Of a stretch of DNA of 64,000 nt, positions 45,970 to 58,689 are shown one piece after another. The stretch's first letter is position 1. Each line of letters begins with the position of its first letter. The translations under genes and the position numbers were made by a program. The stretch covers positions 1,302,001-1,366,000 of the forward strand of contig JAYKKR010000006.1 of NCBI GenBank assembly GCA_036971615.1, in the 5' to 3' direction. Origin of the DNA: Amyloporia xantha (Eukaryota > Basidiomycota > Agaricomycetes > Polyporales > Adustoporiaceae). Under the pieces are notes generated by a model, which saw nothing but the letters and a program-made list of their open reading frames with translations, ran no database searches and was not told the origin of the DNA.

Positions 45970-47095
45970 TTACGCCGACAGCGCGCCCAGTTCCTCGCCC
46001 CCGACAGGCCAGAATCCCTCCTCGAGCTCGACGACGCGCGCCCAGATAGACTCTGCGCGGCGCCAGGTGGGAGAGTCTTGCGGTATGTGCAGACTAGGTG
46101 CGAGTGAGTGTGGGGGGAGACGTATATGCACGCAGGGAGGGACCGTGGGTGTATATGCACATGCGCGCGGGACAGTCAGAATGAGCCGGAATGCACAAGC
46201 GCAACGAGCAGCGAAACAGCAGCACAGCTCAGCAGCGCGCACGACCGCTTCACGAGACGACTCACCTATCCACGATGTCCGCGAGGTCGTCGACGAAGCG
46301 GACGAACTCCGGGTTCGTCCAGTTGGCGACGAGTGCAGCGATGGCGGGCGCGGTGCCGCCCTGCACACCGGGGCCGGGGGTAAGCGACCCGACGTACCGC
46401 CATGTGTCCAGGTACACCTTCATCGCACATCAAGCTGAGCACACGCAGCAAACAAACACAGCAAAGCACGGACGCACCCTTTCCATGGCCCACAAGAACA
46501 CCAGGCCGTCCTCGATCCGCCCCTCCGCACCGACCCTCGCCATCTCCGCCGTGTAGTCGCGCGTCGCCTTGCGCTCGCGCCAGCCATCAAGCGCGAGACC
46601 CCACTGCTGCGCAGTCTGCCCAAAGAAACCGACCTCGCGCACGACGTTCTGCAGCGCGCCGCTCAAGGCTTGGACTATGCGCTGGTTCGTGCATTCTTGG
46701 GGCGAGTCGGGGGCGTCTAGGGAGGAGAAGGGGACTGCGGCGAGGAGGCGGCCGATGAAGGCGGGGTAGGCGTGGGCGGCGTAGAGGCGGTCTTGGGAGA
46801 GGTAGAGGGAGAGGAGGGCAGGCGGGAGGGTGCCGAGGCCGGCGGCGGAGAGGAAAGGGTGCTCTGTGGCGGCGGAGTAAGGGCGGGGAGTCGAGAGAGA
46901 GAGGAGATGGGCTGTGAGGGACTCTGTCGTCTGGGCTGTCGTCTGGGCTGTGAGGGACTCTGTCGTCTGGGCTGTCGTCTGGGCTGTGAGGGACTCTGTC
47001 GTCTGGGCTGTCGTCTGGGCTGTGAGGGACTCTGTCGTCTGGGCTGTCGTCTGGGCTGTGAGGGACTCTGTCGTCGACATCTCGGGCGCGGCCAT
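45970..47095 (-). CDS. TENA/THI-4 family protein with N-terminal 12-residue repeats
   Basis: TENA/THI-4 proteins are all-helical enzymes of thiamine pyrimidine salvage (aminopyrimidine aminohydrolase/thiaminase II) or relatives of unknown function. Exons 47095-46478, 46417-46266 and 46093-45970 give 297 residues. The domain opens with YSAATEHPFL, then LPPALLSLYLSQDRLYAAHA and YPAFIGRLL. Its middle has VGFFGQTAQQWGL, followed by DTWRYVGSL and VANWTNPEFVRFVDDL. The C terminus has an EGFW block that may hold the family's conserved acidic residue. Residues 8-55 are four perfect TTESLTAQTTAQ units plus a partial fifth, placed before the conserved domain. The first Met is used because the repeats follow in frame. 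Whether the catalytic Cys is kept could not be settled. Confidence 0.85.
46931..47074 (-). repeat. 36-bp coding minisatellite, four units
   Basis: Four tandem copies of a 36-bp unit lie in the 5' part of the TENA/THI-4 gene, followed by a partial unit down to about 46907. Copies look identical or nearly so, and the unit length keeps the frame. Confidence 0.93.
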
Positions 47096-50000
47096 CGTCG
47101 CTGCTGCTGATGGTGCACAGCGAGAATAATCTACGACTCAATAAATGATATTGACCGGTGACGTCATGTGAGCGGCAGTTGTTTGGTCCTGTTAGAATCC
47201 AGAGTCAATAGCTTCGACGCCCGTAGTCCTCAGCGCAGGACACCGAGTGGCGAGACCTACGCAGGAATGAATATATCCATGAGGCAGAATCAAGGCAAAT
47301 TCTACTTCTATCACTGCTATCACTCCTGGCCTTCATCATTCCGCACCCCGCCCGTGCATATGGCGAGTCTTTTCTATAGATTGCAAGGCATTCAGGCCAA
47401 CTTGAAATTTAATATTCTGATGGCTGCTGATAATGTAGACTTTTCTCCTTCGCTACGAGCTTGAATGAATCGTAGGCATAAAGATCAAGGATCACAGAGT
47501 TTCTATCTGGATGCTATGGTTCTGGACTCACGTTTCAATGAAACTCTGTCGCAATAGAGAATAATCGACGAACCATCGATCTTCTGCTGAGACTGTCATC
47601 CTTGCGAAAACATATACTGTTCCTGTGCCGCATCTACGTGCAAGAACAATCAACGCGAGCCTGCCTCCTTCTCGGAGCCTTGCAACGCTAAAACATGAAT
47701 GTCTCTCTGTCGTCGACGCCATACCTTGCTTGTCTGTCTTAGACATGGATTTCGGGTGAGTCACCGCCGTCCTCCTTGTAGTTGAAAAGGTGCCGGCAGC
47801 ATCTCCTTATGCCACTCCGACAATAGGTGATAGAAACCTGTGCAAATTGGGTACATGAACCACAATCAGATCTCTCGATCGCCGGTGTTCAACGTTCGAC
47901 GTTCGTGGTCCCTTCAGAGTTCGCATCCTGCACAGGGCGCGAGAGCTCCGAGTCTGTCCAGGCTGGTCAGCAGCTAGTGGACACCACAGATTCTCCGTAA
48001 CCAACGCCCACCGGCGAGGAGCCATCTAACCACGATGCACAACCGCATCCTGCGTGCTTCTTCTGCAGACTGGCTCCTAGTGCTTCTAAGTTGGGCGTGG
48101 ATGCCGAGAGACCGGGAGACTGAGAGACCTAGCGCCGACGGGGTGGGGCACCCCGACTCTTGCAGTCTCGAAGGAAGGACGCGTCCCTCAGGCCACACCC
48201 GCGTGCCGCCAGCCACGAATGCTCTTCGAGAGAGCAGCTGCGGCATAAACAGGTGTCGCGGGCACCGCAATCGAGCCACATGCGCAGGAAACGAGAAAAG
48301 AGGGCGTGCGGCCTGCATTGCGCCCCGTCGTCGTCCTGGACGCAATGGGAGAGCATGCTGTTCTGCCTCTGCGTCTTGATGCGCATACGGATCCACGAAC
48401 ACGCGTTATCCCTGGACGTCACTCGCTGTAAGCAACAGGCTCTCGCTAGGAGCGCAAATCCGGGGCACTCGACCCTAACTGGAAATCACGCACCAGTTAA
48501 TTACTCATAGGAATCTCCTTGCGCATACACTGACCTCATGGCGTTCTCCAAGTCGATGATGGGCCGCCTCTCGTCTGTCTGCGCGTTGACATCAAGTTAA
48601 CTGTGGACGATATGTAGGCCTACGAATTTGGAAGGAGGTTTTCTCATTTTCTTATCGGCCCTAGTCAGGCAGGGTGTGCACCTCTGCTTGAGAAACGCAG
48701 GGGACCAGCCCAGGTACGCTACTTGTTGGGCAAGCATGAGGCCACCGGTTGACATGCTGCTCCACGGCAAGAACACTCGTAGCTGCGTTCGTGGTTACTA
48801 CTGGCGCCAGTGCGTGACTATGGGTTCTTTGGGGGTGTATTCCGAACACAAATCCCCCAGCGCCCTGCAATACTTCCCTACTAACGCGAAGTGGAGCAGC
48901 AGAGCCTCGTCTGCAGCTGGGTGGTGCAAAGCTAATTTTCACGGAGCCCGCGCGTTTCCGCCCAGTCTGATACGTCGGTCTACATTACAGCATTTCTCGC
49001 GAGGTCCACCAACAGGGTCTGAGTACTGGGTACTGACGCCTGACGATGACTGATCTTAGACCCACACTACATCCACGCTCTGGTGGATCGTCGCGGCTCC
49101 TTTTTGGTCCAAGTCAAATTCGCCCGCGCCTCTCTGCGCATCGCATCCGTCTACATCTTCTCCGCGGGCACACGCCGCGGCAACATTTTGCACGAAAGCG
49201 CTGAGACAACTACCCTCGGCGATGCAGGGGCCGCGGAGGCGTCCAGTCTACTTACTTATCCTGACAATCCTGATAATTTCCCAACCGCATCCAGCCATGA
49301 TGCGCCTCCAAGCTCAAATTCTCACAGGAGCCAGCTGGTTCGGCCTGGAGGTCATGAGCGATCATAAAATTTCCGCACCCCTGATCCACCTTTGGAAATA
49401 CACGCAAATAACCACTGACACTGACAGTCGCTCGCACATCGTTGATTCTGACGCCCACCGCGGGGTCTACCCAAGGGCCCCCAAGTTCCAACTCGAACTT
49501 GGCGAGCCTCCCCACCACAGCAGAGCAGAAGGCTTCATTCGAAGGTTCTTACAGCCGCTGACAGCACCATGGTATCGGCACATATGGAGAAGGAGAAGGA
49601 TAAGGGAGAAGTGCTACCACAGGCGGATAAATGGGCCCTGCCAATTTCCACTACAATCCACCGCCTGGATCTGGTGTTCCCATATCAGTCAGCAATGTGT
49701 GCTTCTTTCCACCGGACCAGCCTGCGAGAGCGCTCCGGATGCGCTCAGATAGGATTCTGAGTGCCTCGCCCAGGCAGATCTAAGCTAGCAGATCCGGATC
49801 CCCTTGGTAAGCCTACCGTAAGCAGGTCCCCAGGCTCCCAAACGACGCACATGGTGGCATAATTGAAGAAGTTGAGAAGGAGGATGAGGGGTTGAAGCTG
49901 AAGCTGAAGGTTGAAGGCGAGCATCGACGGAGATTCGCATCGAGAATACTATGACGACCACATGCAATCGCGTGCATCCTCCTTAGAGCTGGTCCTTTCA

Positions 50001-50967
50001 GGTTGCTGGTTATGGGTCCAGCATAGTCACTTGGGTCAGTCACAAGGGCAGAATAGTTTCAATAGAACAGACCGCACACCACCCCCAAATCGACGAATTT
50101 GAATCAATGGAATGTATGTATTATTCTACAAGTGTAATGACAACTTTTTGAGCATGCATCGAATGTCCGACCATGCATATGCTACGTACGGACTGCATTC
50201 CTGTGAACTATCCGAAGAGCCGGGCCTGGGGTCTGCACCATCGCCGCGAATCCACACGTGGGTCAAGTCTATGTCTGGGTATAGTACAATGAATGGAAGG
50301 GGAGAAATCGTATACGACAGCAGGGCGATTGGGTAATCCGAGTACTACAGAAGCAGGTGGCGGTAAGGTGAAAACGGCAATGGCAATGGCAATGGCTGAT
50401 GGCAAAACCGTATAAATACGTGCGCGCCCCAAATCGACACTACCGCGGCAAAAAGGTCTACAAAAAGGGCCTATGAGACGACCAGAGACCACGCTCCCGC
50501 GAGTCACCTGCAGAAGCATGCGCATGTGCAGAGAAGTCGGTGGGATGCGGGGAAACGAGCAGCCAGCCTGGGAGAAAAGGGGTGGGAGGGGAAGCGAGTG
50601 TGATGACCGAGCACGGAAGCTGAGCCTGCGTATTGCTTCGTGCTCACAGTGACGGATCCCTAAAAGTACACCGGGGCCGCAGGGATCCGCTGCGACCGCG
50701 GGAGTGGAAGCTCAGCGAGAAAAGGAACTTGCAGTTGCTGATGACGACGGTGAGAGAGGGTGAACAAGTGACGATGCGAAAGCGGATGCGATGTTTAGAG
50801 CAAGCAAGGTAGTGGTGGATGGGGAATGCGAACGTGCATATGCGGACCAAGATGACACATGCAGCTCGGAGCGAGAACAAGAATGCACATGAGAAAGCAA
50901 GGAGAACAAGGGGGTGGCAAAGCAACAGGGAATGACAACCGATATGGCGAGGCAGACAATGACCTAT
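47096..50967. other. 3.9-kb gene-poor region
   Basis: No frame here shows a recognisable domain. At 49880-49920 a GAAGCTGAAG-type purine repeat codes only low-complexity text on the other strand. The right end is the 3' flank of the orphan membrane protein gene. Confidence 0.45.
50376..50396. repeat. (GGCAAT)n microsatellite
   Basis: Three full GGCAAT units plus GGC lie in intergenic DNA downstream of the minus-strand membrane protein gene. Confidence 0.8.
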
Positions 50968-52901
50968 TCAGTATTCCGGTCGCTTGAATTCGTCCGAGAT
51001 AGCGTGTGGATCGGTATCGTAACTCTCGATATCCTTGACGATCCTACCCGTCACGTCATATTGCACGAATGACGGATCCGACGTTACCGTTTCGGAGACA
51101 GCTGCGAAGGTCTCCATCTGCACATGCATAATGTCAGATCGTGCTCAAAGACGTTTTCACAGAGATAGTCGCAGAGCAGTAATCGTAGAAGAGGTGACAG
51201 CATAATAAAGCGGAGGGGAAAGGAGCCAGCGCAACGATACTGACCTGAACGTGAACTCCATCTTTCTTATCGTTCATAGATATCGTAGGACCGCCGCGGC
51301 TGCGCCTAAACGCGAGGGTTGATGCCATAGTCGAACTGTATAGCATAGTCAGGACTAGATATACACTGCGCTGGCCAAGTGACATACCCGAACACCTCTG
51401 CACCCGGAGACGTGTAGTTACTGAGCCGGCGGACGACACGGCATGCGACGATCTGGAATGTACCGACGTCAAATCCTACGGGCCCAAATCAAAAGCGTTG
51501 TGGTACCACTTACCGTCGATGCAATCGCGGCAGGTACATTTCCAATGATGGACATGACCGCGTTGAGATTGAGCAGCATAAAGATCTGTCGTACGACAAA
51601 CGGCAGGATCAGTTTCAATCATGCTGGCGCGGCCTGCCGGATGATCTGCCACGTACCGTCGCCAGCAAGTTCGACAGGAACCTACGCATATACCCGTCAG
51701 TCCATCAGCCGCCACGTCACGCCCATGTCAAAAACCGACACTCACGCGATGATGAAGAAAATGAGGCCGTCGCCGAAGATAAGCTGCACGATGCGGCTCT
51801 GGTCCTTCCGACGCGTCGGGAACGCGAGCTTCCACGCGGTGAGTATAAGCACGATGAAGTCGAACGTCATCGAGTAAATGAACGTCGCCGCGAGGAGGGT
51901 GTTGTCCGTGTTCGTGATGGTGCAACCCGCGCCTGGGATCCAGGCAGCTTTGATGAGGATGCCTGTCAAAAGACAAGATGATCCGTTAGAACGTCGGAGA
52001 AAGGGGAAAAGGTAATAGAGGACCATACCGTGAAGAAGGAGCGACCAGTGTCCAAGGATGAGGAGCACTAGCGGGACGACGATGTACCAGACTTGCGACC
52101 ACACTGCCATACTGGTAAACCCAGATCGACGTTAGAAAGTGCATATATGCGCATATAAGCATGCAGACTGACGTTCGCAACGACAAGTTGATGCTCGCAA
52201 GCCCGATGGCTGCATTGCCGAAGACCTAAGAAGGATGGATGAAGAGCAGCTTGCAAAAGACAACAAGGTCGTTGCATACCTGGTTGTAGGTGTACAGGGA
52301 TTGGCAGTTCACCGGGCTGTTGATTCGAATAAGCCGTTTTCACTAAAACGCGTGATGCTACGAGAAGTGTACATACACAGTAACATTCAACGCGACAGCG
52401 CTGTAGGAAAGTGTGTAAGTGGGACGGGCTGCTCTCGAGATGCTAAGCACAACTTACATGCCGATCAATGCGAAAAGCAGAAAGTATCGACCAGCGAAGT
52501 AGAATATCTGCTTTTTCGTCAACATTGAGCACTTCTGTACGCGTGAGGACTACTAACCATTGGCCATCTGAACTTTTTCTTGCCGGATATGAAGTCCCAA
52601 TCAAATGGGAGTGACGTGAAGAACTCCCATCTGGGTGATAAGCCCACCTCAGTTCCTCGCAAGTTCCTCGTCTATCTCGACGCGTTACTCACATGTAGAG
52701 ACCCAGCAGCGTGTGCATGAATCTACTGAACGCCACTGAAAAGAGGATGCAAACGCATCAGTTCTGTGCTTTGATTTTGATTTTTGCAACATGAGGCTAC
52801 AGCCGCTGCGCCGTACTGAACGCAGGCGGACACTAGACGAGTTGTCGATCGCACTGACCTCCGTCCTTGGCGATCTCCGCGTCTGATTTCCAGTCAACCA
52901 T
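50968..52901 (-). CDS. Orphan fungal multi-span membrane protein, copy A
   Basis: This is a basidiomycete membrane-protein family without a known function, recognised from its close paralogue at 59727-61456. Exon 1 (52901-52859, 43 nt) starts MVDWKSDAEIAKDG and exon 2 (43 nt) codes AFSRFMHTLLGLY. Both exon lengths equal those of the paralogue. About six or seven hydrophobic segments follow, including VWYIVVPLVLLILGHWSLLL and LLAATFIYSMTFDFIVLIL. Shared motifs are RTMAVWSQ, GHWSL, a GCxIxxTxNT loop and NVPAAIASTIVACR. The soluble tail contains DGVHVQMETF and ends FKRPEY. The loop Cys and the fold resemble a receptor-like topology, which is speculation. The stop at 50968-50970 is well placed; some middle exon edges are approximate. 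Confidence 0.8.
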
Positions 52902-55900
52902 CTTGGCGACCTTTCACGGCGTGGTGGTACTAGTAGGGACGGTGAGCGAGCGCCGAGCACGAAAGGGGCGGATGTGACTCGGGTTGGGGACACGGAGGCG
53001 ACGGACGGGGAAGCGGGGACAAGAGGGCCTATGTATATAGGCATGAGTGTTGGTGGAGAAGAGGAGCATGCCTCGCACGGAAAAGGAAGCTCAGGCTTCT
53101 GCCTGTGAACATCTATTGCCAGTCTCGGGCTTCGAGATCCCTGTGGACCCTGCCCTCGCATGTTCCCCCATCAGATGCTGCGTATCACGACGGCTTCCAC
53201 AACCTCGCAAGACCAGCTGCAACAGTATGTGGCACGTACCAACTTGAGTCGCGTTGGACGCTTTGAAGAAAGGCTCTCAAGCACGTTGCATTGGCGGATG
53301 CATTCATGGTTGGCAGACCTTCCGAGGAGTGCTGAGAACGGCCGTAATTTGATGGACATTCGTGAGGTACGCCCACGGCCCATAAAAAGCTATTTGCTTT
53401 GCTCCAAACTTGGAACGTTTCCGGAGACTTGTCCGGGCGGTTGCACGTTGCCCGACCAGCATGTTTCGCGTCGCGATCGCAGTTCGCCCATCCAACGTCT
53501 ACAGTATATACACTGGTCGTCTCGGATCATCTGGTCTGATCTTTCTCCTTCGCAATGTGTGCGTCCAGCGACAGTTCGACTTCGCGGCCTCACTGCCTGA
53601 ACGGGCAGATGGTCGAGAGCGTTCATTTAACGTCACTCTTCTCTAGATCTGCTATTCAGACTACCGAGACCGCCGAGCAGCGACAGAAGGATGTGTTCCT
53701 CCTACCCTGTGCAGCTACGTGATCTCCTCCTGCGAGATGACCAGATTCCCAATGAGCAACAACGGCGAATCCAGCCCCAATGTCTGCCTTGAAATCTGAT
53801 ATTACTGCCTTCCCGCCGCCCTCATACCTCTAATTCGCCGATATTATTATTCATTGTGTGGCCTAAATAACTTGTCCAATCCGCGTTCTGGATGCGAATC
53901 TTCCTCGTCGACCCTCGATCTCAAAGCAGTGACAGACCGTGCCGGCACTATTGCGACCGGTCCCTGGACCTGAATGCACTTCGACATCTTCCCCATGTGG
54001 ACATCAGCCCGAGCGATGTGCAACGCAAGTGCAGTCGGCCTGTGGGATTGCCAACAGTCGGTTCGCTTCAGAGACCTTCCAATTGCAAACTCTCCAACAA
54101 TTGAGTATACACTACGAAAAGTATCTTCGCCCGTGTCGTTCTTGGATGATGAAACTTCGACATCAGGGTTCGCGCTTCCTGAATATTGGCCTGGCCTCCT
54201 CCCCGTCTCCAGCGTCTCCGTTGACAGAGAGATCGCACGACGGCGATCTTGTGTGGGAGGATCACACGAAATCACCCCTCCCAACGCATTAAGCGCGTCA
54301 ACGACTGCGGAGCAAGCGAAGTCTAACTCTGGATGGACGCGGGCGCAGGCCGCGCTCGTCTCCAAAAAGACTAGCTCGGGGTGATGCCGACGCTACACGC
54401 TCAACCGACGTCGAGTATTGTATGGGCGTCAGCACGATAAGTAAATAGGCTCGCTCTTCACAGGGACGAACGCCTGACGGAATTGTGAAGGAGTAAATTT
54501 TATGGTTTTCAAAGACGGCCTTTGAGCCTGTGCGTATCAGCGTATGCGAGCTGCGGCAGCAAAGGGCTGCAGCCATGCTCGACTGATGGGATGTGCCACG
54601 ACACGACCCTCATTCGATTTTAGAAATAGCCGGAGAGGTACAGTCTGGTACAGTACATGCAACATGGTCCTTCCCCCATTCGGCGACTCCGGGGATATCA
54701 GGAAAAGCCAAAACGTTACTGTAATCCCACTCAGCGGCAGGCCTCGAAGCCCGCAGATTACCGGCAGACCTCGACAGGATGGAGGTTGTCACTTGTGGGA
54801 CTGCCTAAATTTGTTGCAGATGATAGTCTCCACGAGCGCGCCGGTAGTGAGGTCTACCCTCTTCCACCCAAACGGCGGTAATACAGTATGCCGGGCTTAT
54901 TTCTCTATCTTTTGTGACGAAGTCCTACTTACCACAAACCCTGTATGGTCTCAGAATGACTGAGGCGGTCCCACTCTAAGCCATGGCCTTCTGGATCTTG
55001 GGTTCGGTCATGCGATGTAGTCAAATAAGCTCATCAATAATTCAATTTGCTCTCGGCGCGCATCTTTGGACAACTGCAAGCTAGCGCCGTGATGCTTCTG
55101 GAAACCTGATTCATCAGAGCTCACATATACTCAGGAGTCTAATAGGCTATACTAGTAGGCTACCCTGTTGCCGTTGCTTTCAACGTTGGACGTTCGCCAA
55201 GGGCCAGATCTGCATGGGTGCGTATTTAAATTTTGCACTCGCGTATGCAGTGCGGCGCCGGCATCTCAACTCGACGGTTAGAATCGTCTACGTTCGGAAA
55301 TACAGCTCTCATTCCCGACATTTCCTTGAATAGGGAGCGAGCGGTAGAAGATTGGCATTTTTGTTTCGTTCCGACTGCCTGTCGGGCTTCCACGCCTCTT
55401 CTCCGCTCGCAAAATTGGAGTTCTCGCCAACGGCCCAAGATGCTCGCTCGTGGGCTTCGCCCTCAACGTTAAACTTCAGCATGACATAACCGCAGGACCA
55501 CAGAAGCAGATCACTTCTTCAAATTCGCGGGTCCATTAATCGCGAGATCTCAAGCACCACCCATTCTTGGAACAAACGCATCTCTAAGTTGGAAGATCAC
55601 CGACGGTCGATATTGAATGGTGGACATCGGGAAACCCCCGAAATTGCGACACGCTGCGGTCGGTGGAAGCCCTGAGGGTCCAGATAGCATATTCTAATAC
55701 GTTCACTCCGACGGCGTTCCTCAACGGATCGTTGTCTTCAAAGTTCGAACTTCTTCAGGCACCGTAGACGGTAGCAGTTCTTTCATAGTTACAGCACGAG
55801 CCTCCGTCATTAGAGCCATGAGGCTAACATCGCTGCATGCAAATACCATATCAAGTCAAAGAATCAGTAGGACTTCTCGAAAGGAGTCAATCTTATCAGG

Positions 55901-56182
55901 AAACTAAACCGAAGTATATTGATTACATATGGACGCGGTTTCAGAATCTAGAGAAAACCCCCATAAACCAGCCAAGCGACGAGCAGTAGATAGAATATTA
56001 TACAAAATCCGATAGGGTATAGGAGATGGTCGCGATAAGTACGCTTGTGGACTGTTGCAGCAAGCGCAGTCCATAGATATTGGGCGACAAAGAAAGGACT
56101 GGTGTACCTCTGGCAGGGAGGTTATACATATAGAAAATAAGAGTCTGATTACCTCACATATCACCTGTTCAGGAATTTCGCC
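52902..56182. other. 3.3-kb gene-poor region
   Basis: The left end is the promoter of membrane protein A and the right end the 3' flank of the P450. In between, the longest frame (54365-53847, minus, 172 codons) overlaps a 136-codon frame on the other strand and has no recognisable domain. Confidence 0.4.
53031..53040 (-). promoter_or_regulatory. TATA-like element in a palindrome
   Basis: CTATATACAT on the minus strand lies about 130 bp before the start of orphan membrane protein A. It sits inside GCCTAT-GTAT-ATAGGC, a perfect 6-bp inverted repeat. Confidence 0.35.
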
Positions 56183-58689
56183 TCATGCAGCGAGGGTGAC
56201 GTAGAGCGGAAGCAAGCCACCACGGCCGTCCGTCACAGGCTGCAGAGTAGGAGAGATTCTGGAGTGCACCTCTGCCGTCGTCTCGCGAAACTCGAGCGAC
56301 CGCACGAGGGTAGCGAGGATCACCTTGAACTCGTAGATAGCTGTACAGATAAAGAAATATCAGCATTTGCACACAAGAAACAGGCTTGCGAAGATCCAAA
56401 TGGTCGCCGACGGAGCCTTACTAGAGACTCCGCCCCACGATGCAGGTCGAAGCACCATCTGGAGTTCGGGAGAAAGCACACTCACCGAGGCGGTATCCAA
56501 TGCAATTGCGAGGGCCGTCGCAGAAGGTAACCAGGCCACTCCATCCGTGCGGCAGCTCAGACGGAGAGGGCACCCCTCCAGGAACGACCCATCTCTCAGG
56601 CTTGAACTCAGCAGCATCCGGGCCCCATACGGACGGGTTGACATGCATCGTCGTGAAGGGGATGTGGAAAACCTTACCAGCAGGTGCATAAGCTGACAGA
56701 GAAGCGCAAGAGTAGGCGATCACGGTACCTGGCCGGCCTTTACACGCAGCGATGTGATGCTCGTGCCGTCAGCGGTGCGAAGAGGCCTGCTGAGCGGAAT
56801 CACGTCGTCTTTGAGGGCTACTCGCTCGGTCTGGGGCGAGGCCGGGTGCAGGCGCAATCTGCAAGCGTGAGGTGTGAAAATCAGGTTGGGAAGCGATGGA
56901 CAGCCAGACGCGGGCGAGCGAACTCGACGCACCCTTCTTTGACCACCGCATCGACGAACTCAAGTCGCTGGATATCGTCGTAGGTCAGATCGCGCCCCTT
57001 GCTCCGCACTTCGTCGCGCAGCCTCTGCTGCAGCTCGGGGCGCTTCGCCAGTTCCCACAAGGTGAAATTGAGGGACCCCGCCGTCGTCTCGTGACCGACC
57101 ATCATGAACGTATTGATCTGGCAGGTGCACAATGTGACGGCGTCAATAGACGAACAACGTCCGACGCGCGGAACATGCATCGGGCTAGATCTCGCTCACT
57201 CACATTATCCACAATCTGTTGCGGGGTCAGCCGCTCCTCTTTGGCGCTGCGTTCGGTTTCCGCCTTCATCAGAATGCTGAGGATGTCGCGCCCGCGATCG
57301 TTGAACGTCCCGCGCTCGACGAGGCGCATCGAGAGCTTCGTCACGATCTCCTTAATCCGCCCCCCGGCCTTGATCGCGGGAAGGGGGAGGAGGAAGATGG
57401 AAGGGCAGGCTCGAATGACGAGCATGGCGATGAAAGCGCCGAAAGTGATCCCCCCATTGACATGGCCTTCCCAAGACGCGCGTATTTGCTTCGCTTCCGT
57501 GGACTGGCCGGACTTGAAATCGTACCCAAATGCGACACGACCGATGATGTCGAGGCTGAGATAAGCGGCGTATGTGAGTTTGCGGAACACGTATCTCGAG
57601 ACGAGGGAATAATCAGACGAACGTGCAGCTCGAGGTGTGCTCGACGATGTTGACAGTGGCCCCACCGCCATGGGAGAGTACGTGGTTCGTCAGACGACTT
57701 TCGAGCTTCGCGCAATTCTGACTGTCAGACCACAGTTCTTTCCGGTCGCTGATCGCATACCTTTTCAGAGCATTCCGATATATCATCCGACATTCCTTTG
57801 ACCGACTCGGGACTATTAGAATGAATAAGCACCAAGGCAAAAGAAGCATGGTCAGTATCACGCAATATGCTAGTAGCGCACTCGTAGCGTCGAACTCAGT
57901 CTACGAGACGCGCACGGCCGTACAGTGGCTGAGGGCGGTTATACCACACGCACAGTGACGGCTATGCGCGGGCTAGAGAACTGCGGAAATAGTGTACGAG
58001 TACTCACGAGAATGCGGTGGCGAAAACACGACGCTGCTTCTTGTGGTCCTCGCCTTCTGCCCAGACTAGACCCTTGCCTAGCACATTTGCGACTGGGGGT
58101 CTGAACGCCGGTGACTTCACTGCAGGGGAAGAAGACCGAGGGCATCAGTCGGAGAACTCGGCATCGAGTATCAATTTCAAAAAATAGCATAGTCTTCCTG
58201 CGACAGCGGGTTCTGGATACGAGCATAGGGAGTCGTGGGCTCACCATATTCATCTGCATTCTGAAAGATGTGCTGGACGGCGGCATGATCCGTCACGACA
58301 ACCTGGGAGTGGGTGTATGTCAATTACACCACAATGAGAGAGTAGCAAGGAGCACTCACGATGTCGGAGTGGAAGAGCGCGGCCTTTATCTTGAATATGG
58401 GCCCACAAAGCGCTGCCCATCTCGTGTACATTTCAGTTGCCTCTCCTTCGAAAGCGAGCAGCTCATGGCCCCACAGCCAGCTAGCTATCTCAAGGGGCTG
58501 CAGCGAGCGTTGTATGGAAGGTCAATATCCGTTACTGCCACCTCTTATTCGGCAGAGCACACGCACCGCAGAGGGCAGTCTATGTACGTCTTCGCGGTAG
58601 CACACGATGACATATCGATAAACATAGAGGACTGCAAGGAGCGGCAGGAGTAGCACAACTTGCTGTGTACTAGGCAATAAGGATAGCAT
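56183..58689 (-). CDS. Cytochrome P450 monooxygenase (second)
   Basis: The start at 58689 opens a membrane anchor, LPSTQQVVLLLPLLAVLYVY, then a short basic segment. Downstream exons read SWLWGHELLAFEGEATEMY, GPIFKIKAALFHSDIVVVT and VLGKGLVWAEGEDHKKQRR, the helix B-C region with its usual basic end. The I-helix is MVGHETTAGSLNF with the oxygen-activating ET-T pair. ExxR is EGLR, created by joining GAA GG to A TTG CGC across an intron. The haem loop is FCDGPRNCIGYRLG with the cysteine ligand. The last exon ends GGLLPLYVTLAA. The text differs from the first P450 (GHETT against AIHTTS), so the two are not recent duplicates. I cannot assign a CYP family or substrate. Confidence 0.9.

Noticed and set aside
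46914..47129. Plus-strand frame with repeated WAVRDSVV text
   Set aside because: It is the antisense reading of the TENA/THI-4 minisatellite.
53847..54384. 172-codon minus frame and 136-codon plus frame
   Set aside because: They overlap each other, show no recognisable domain and have no clear partner exons, so neither could be preferred.
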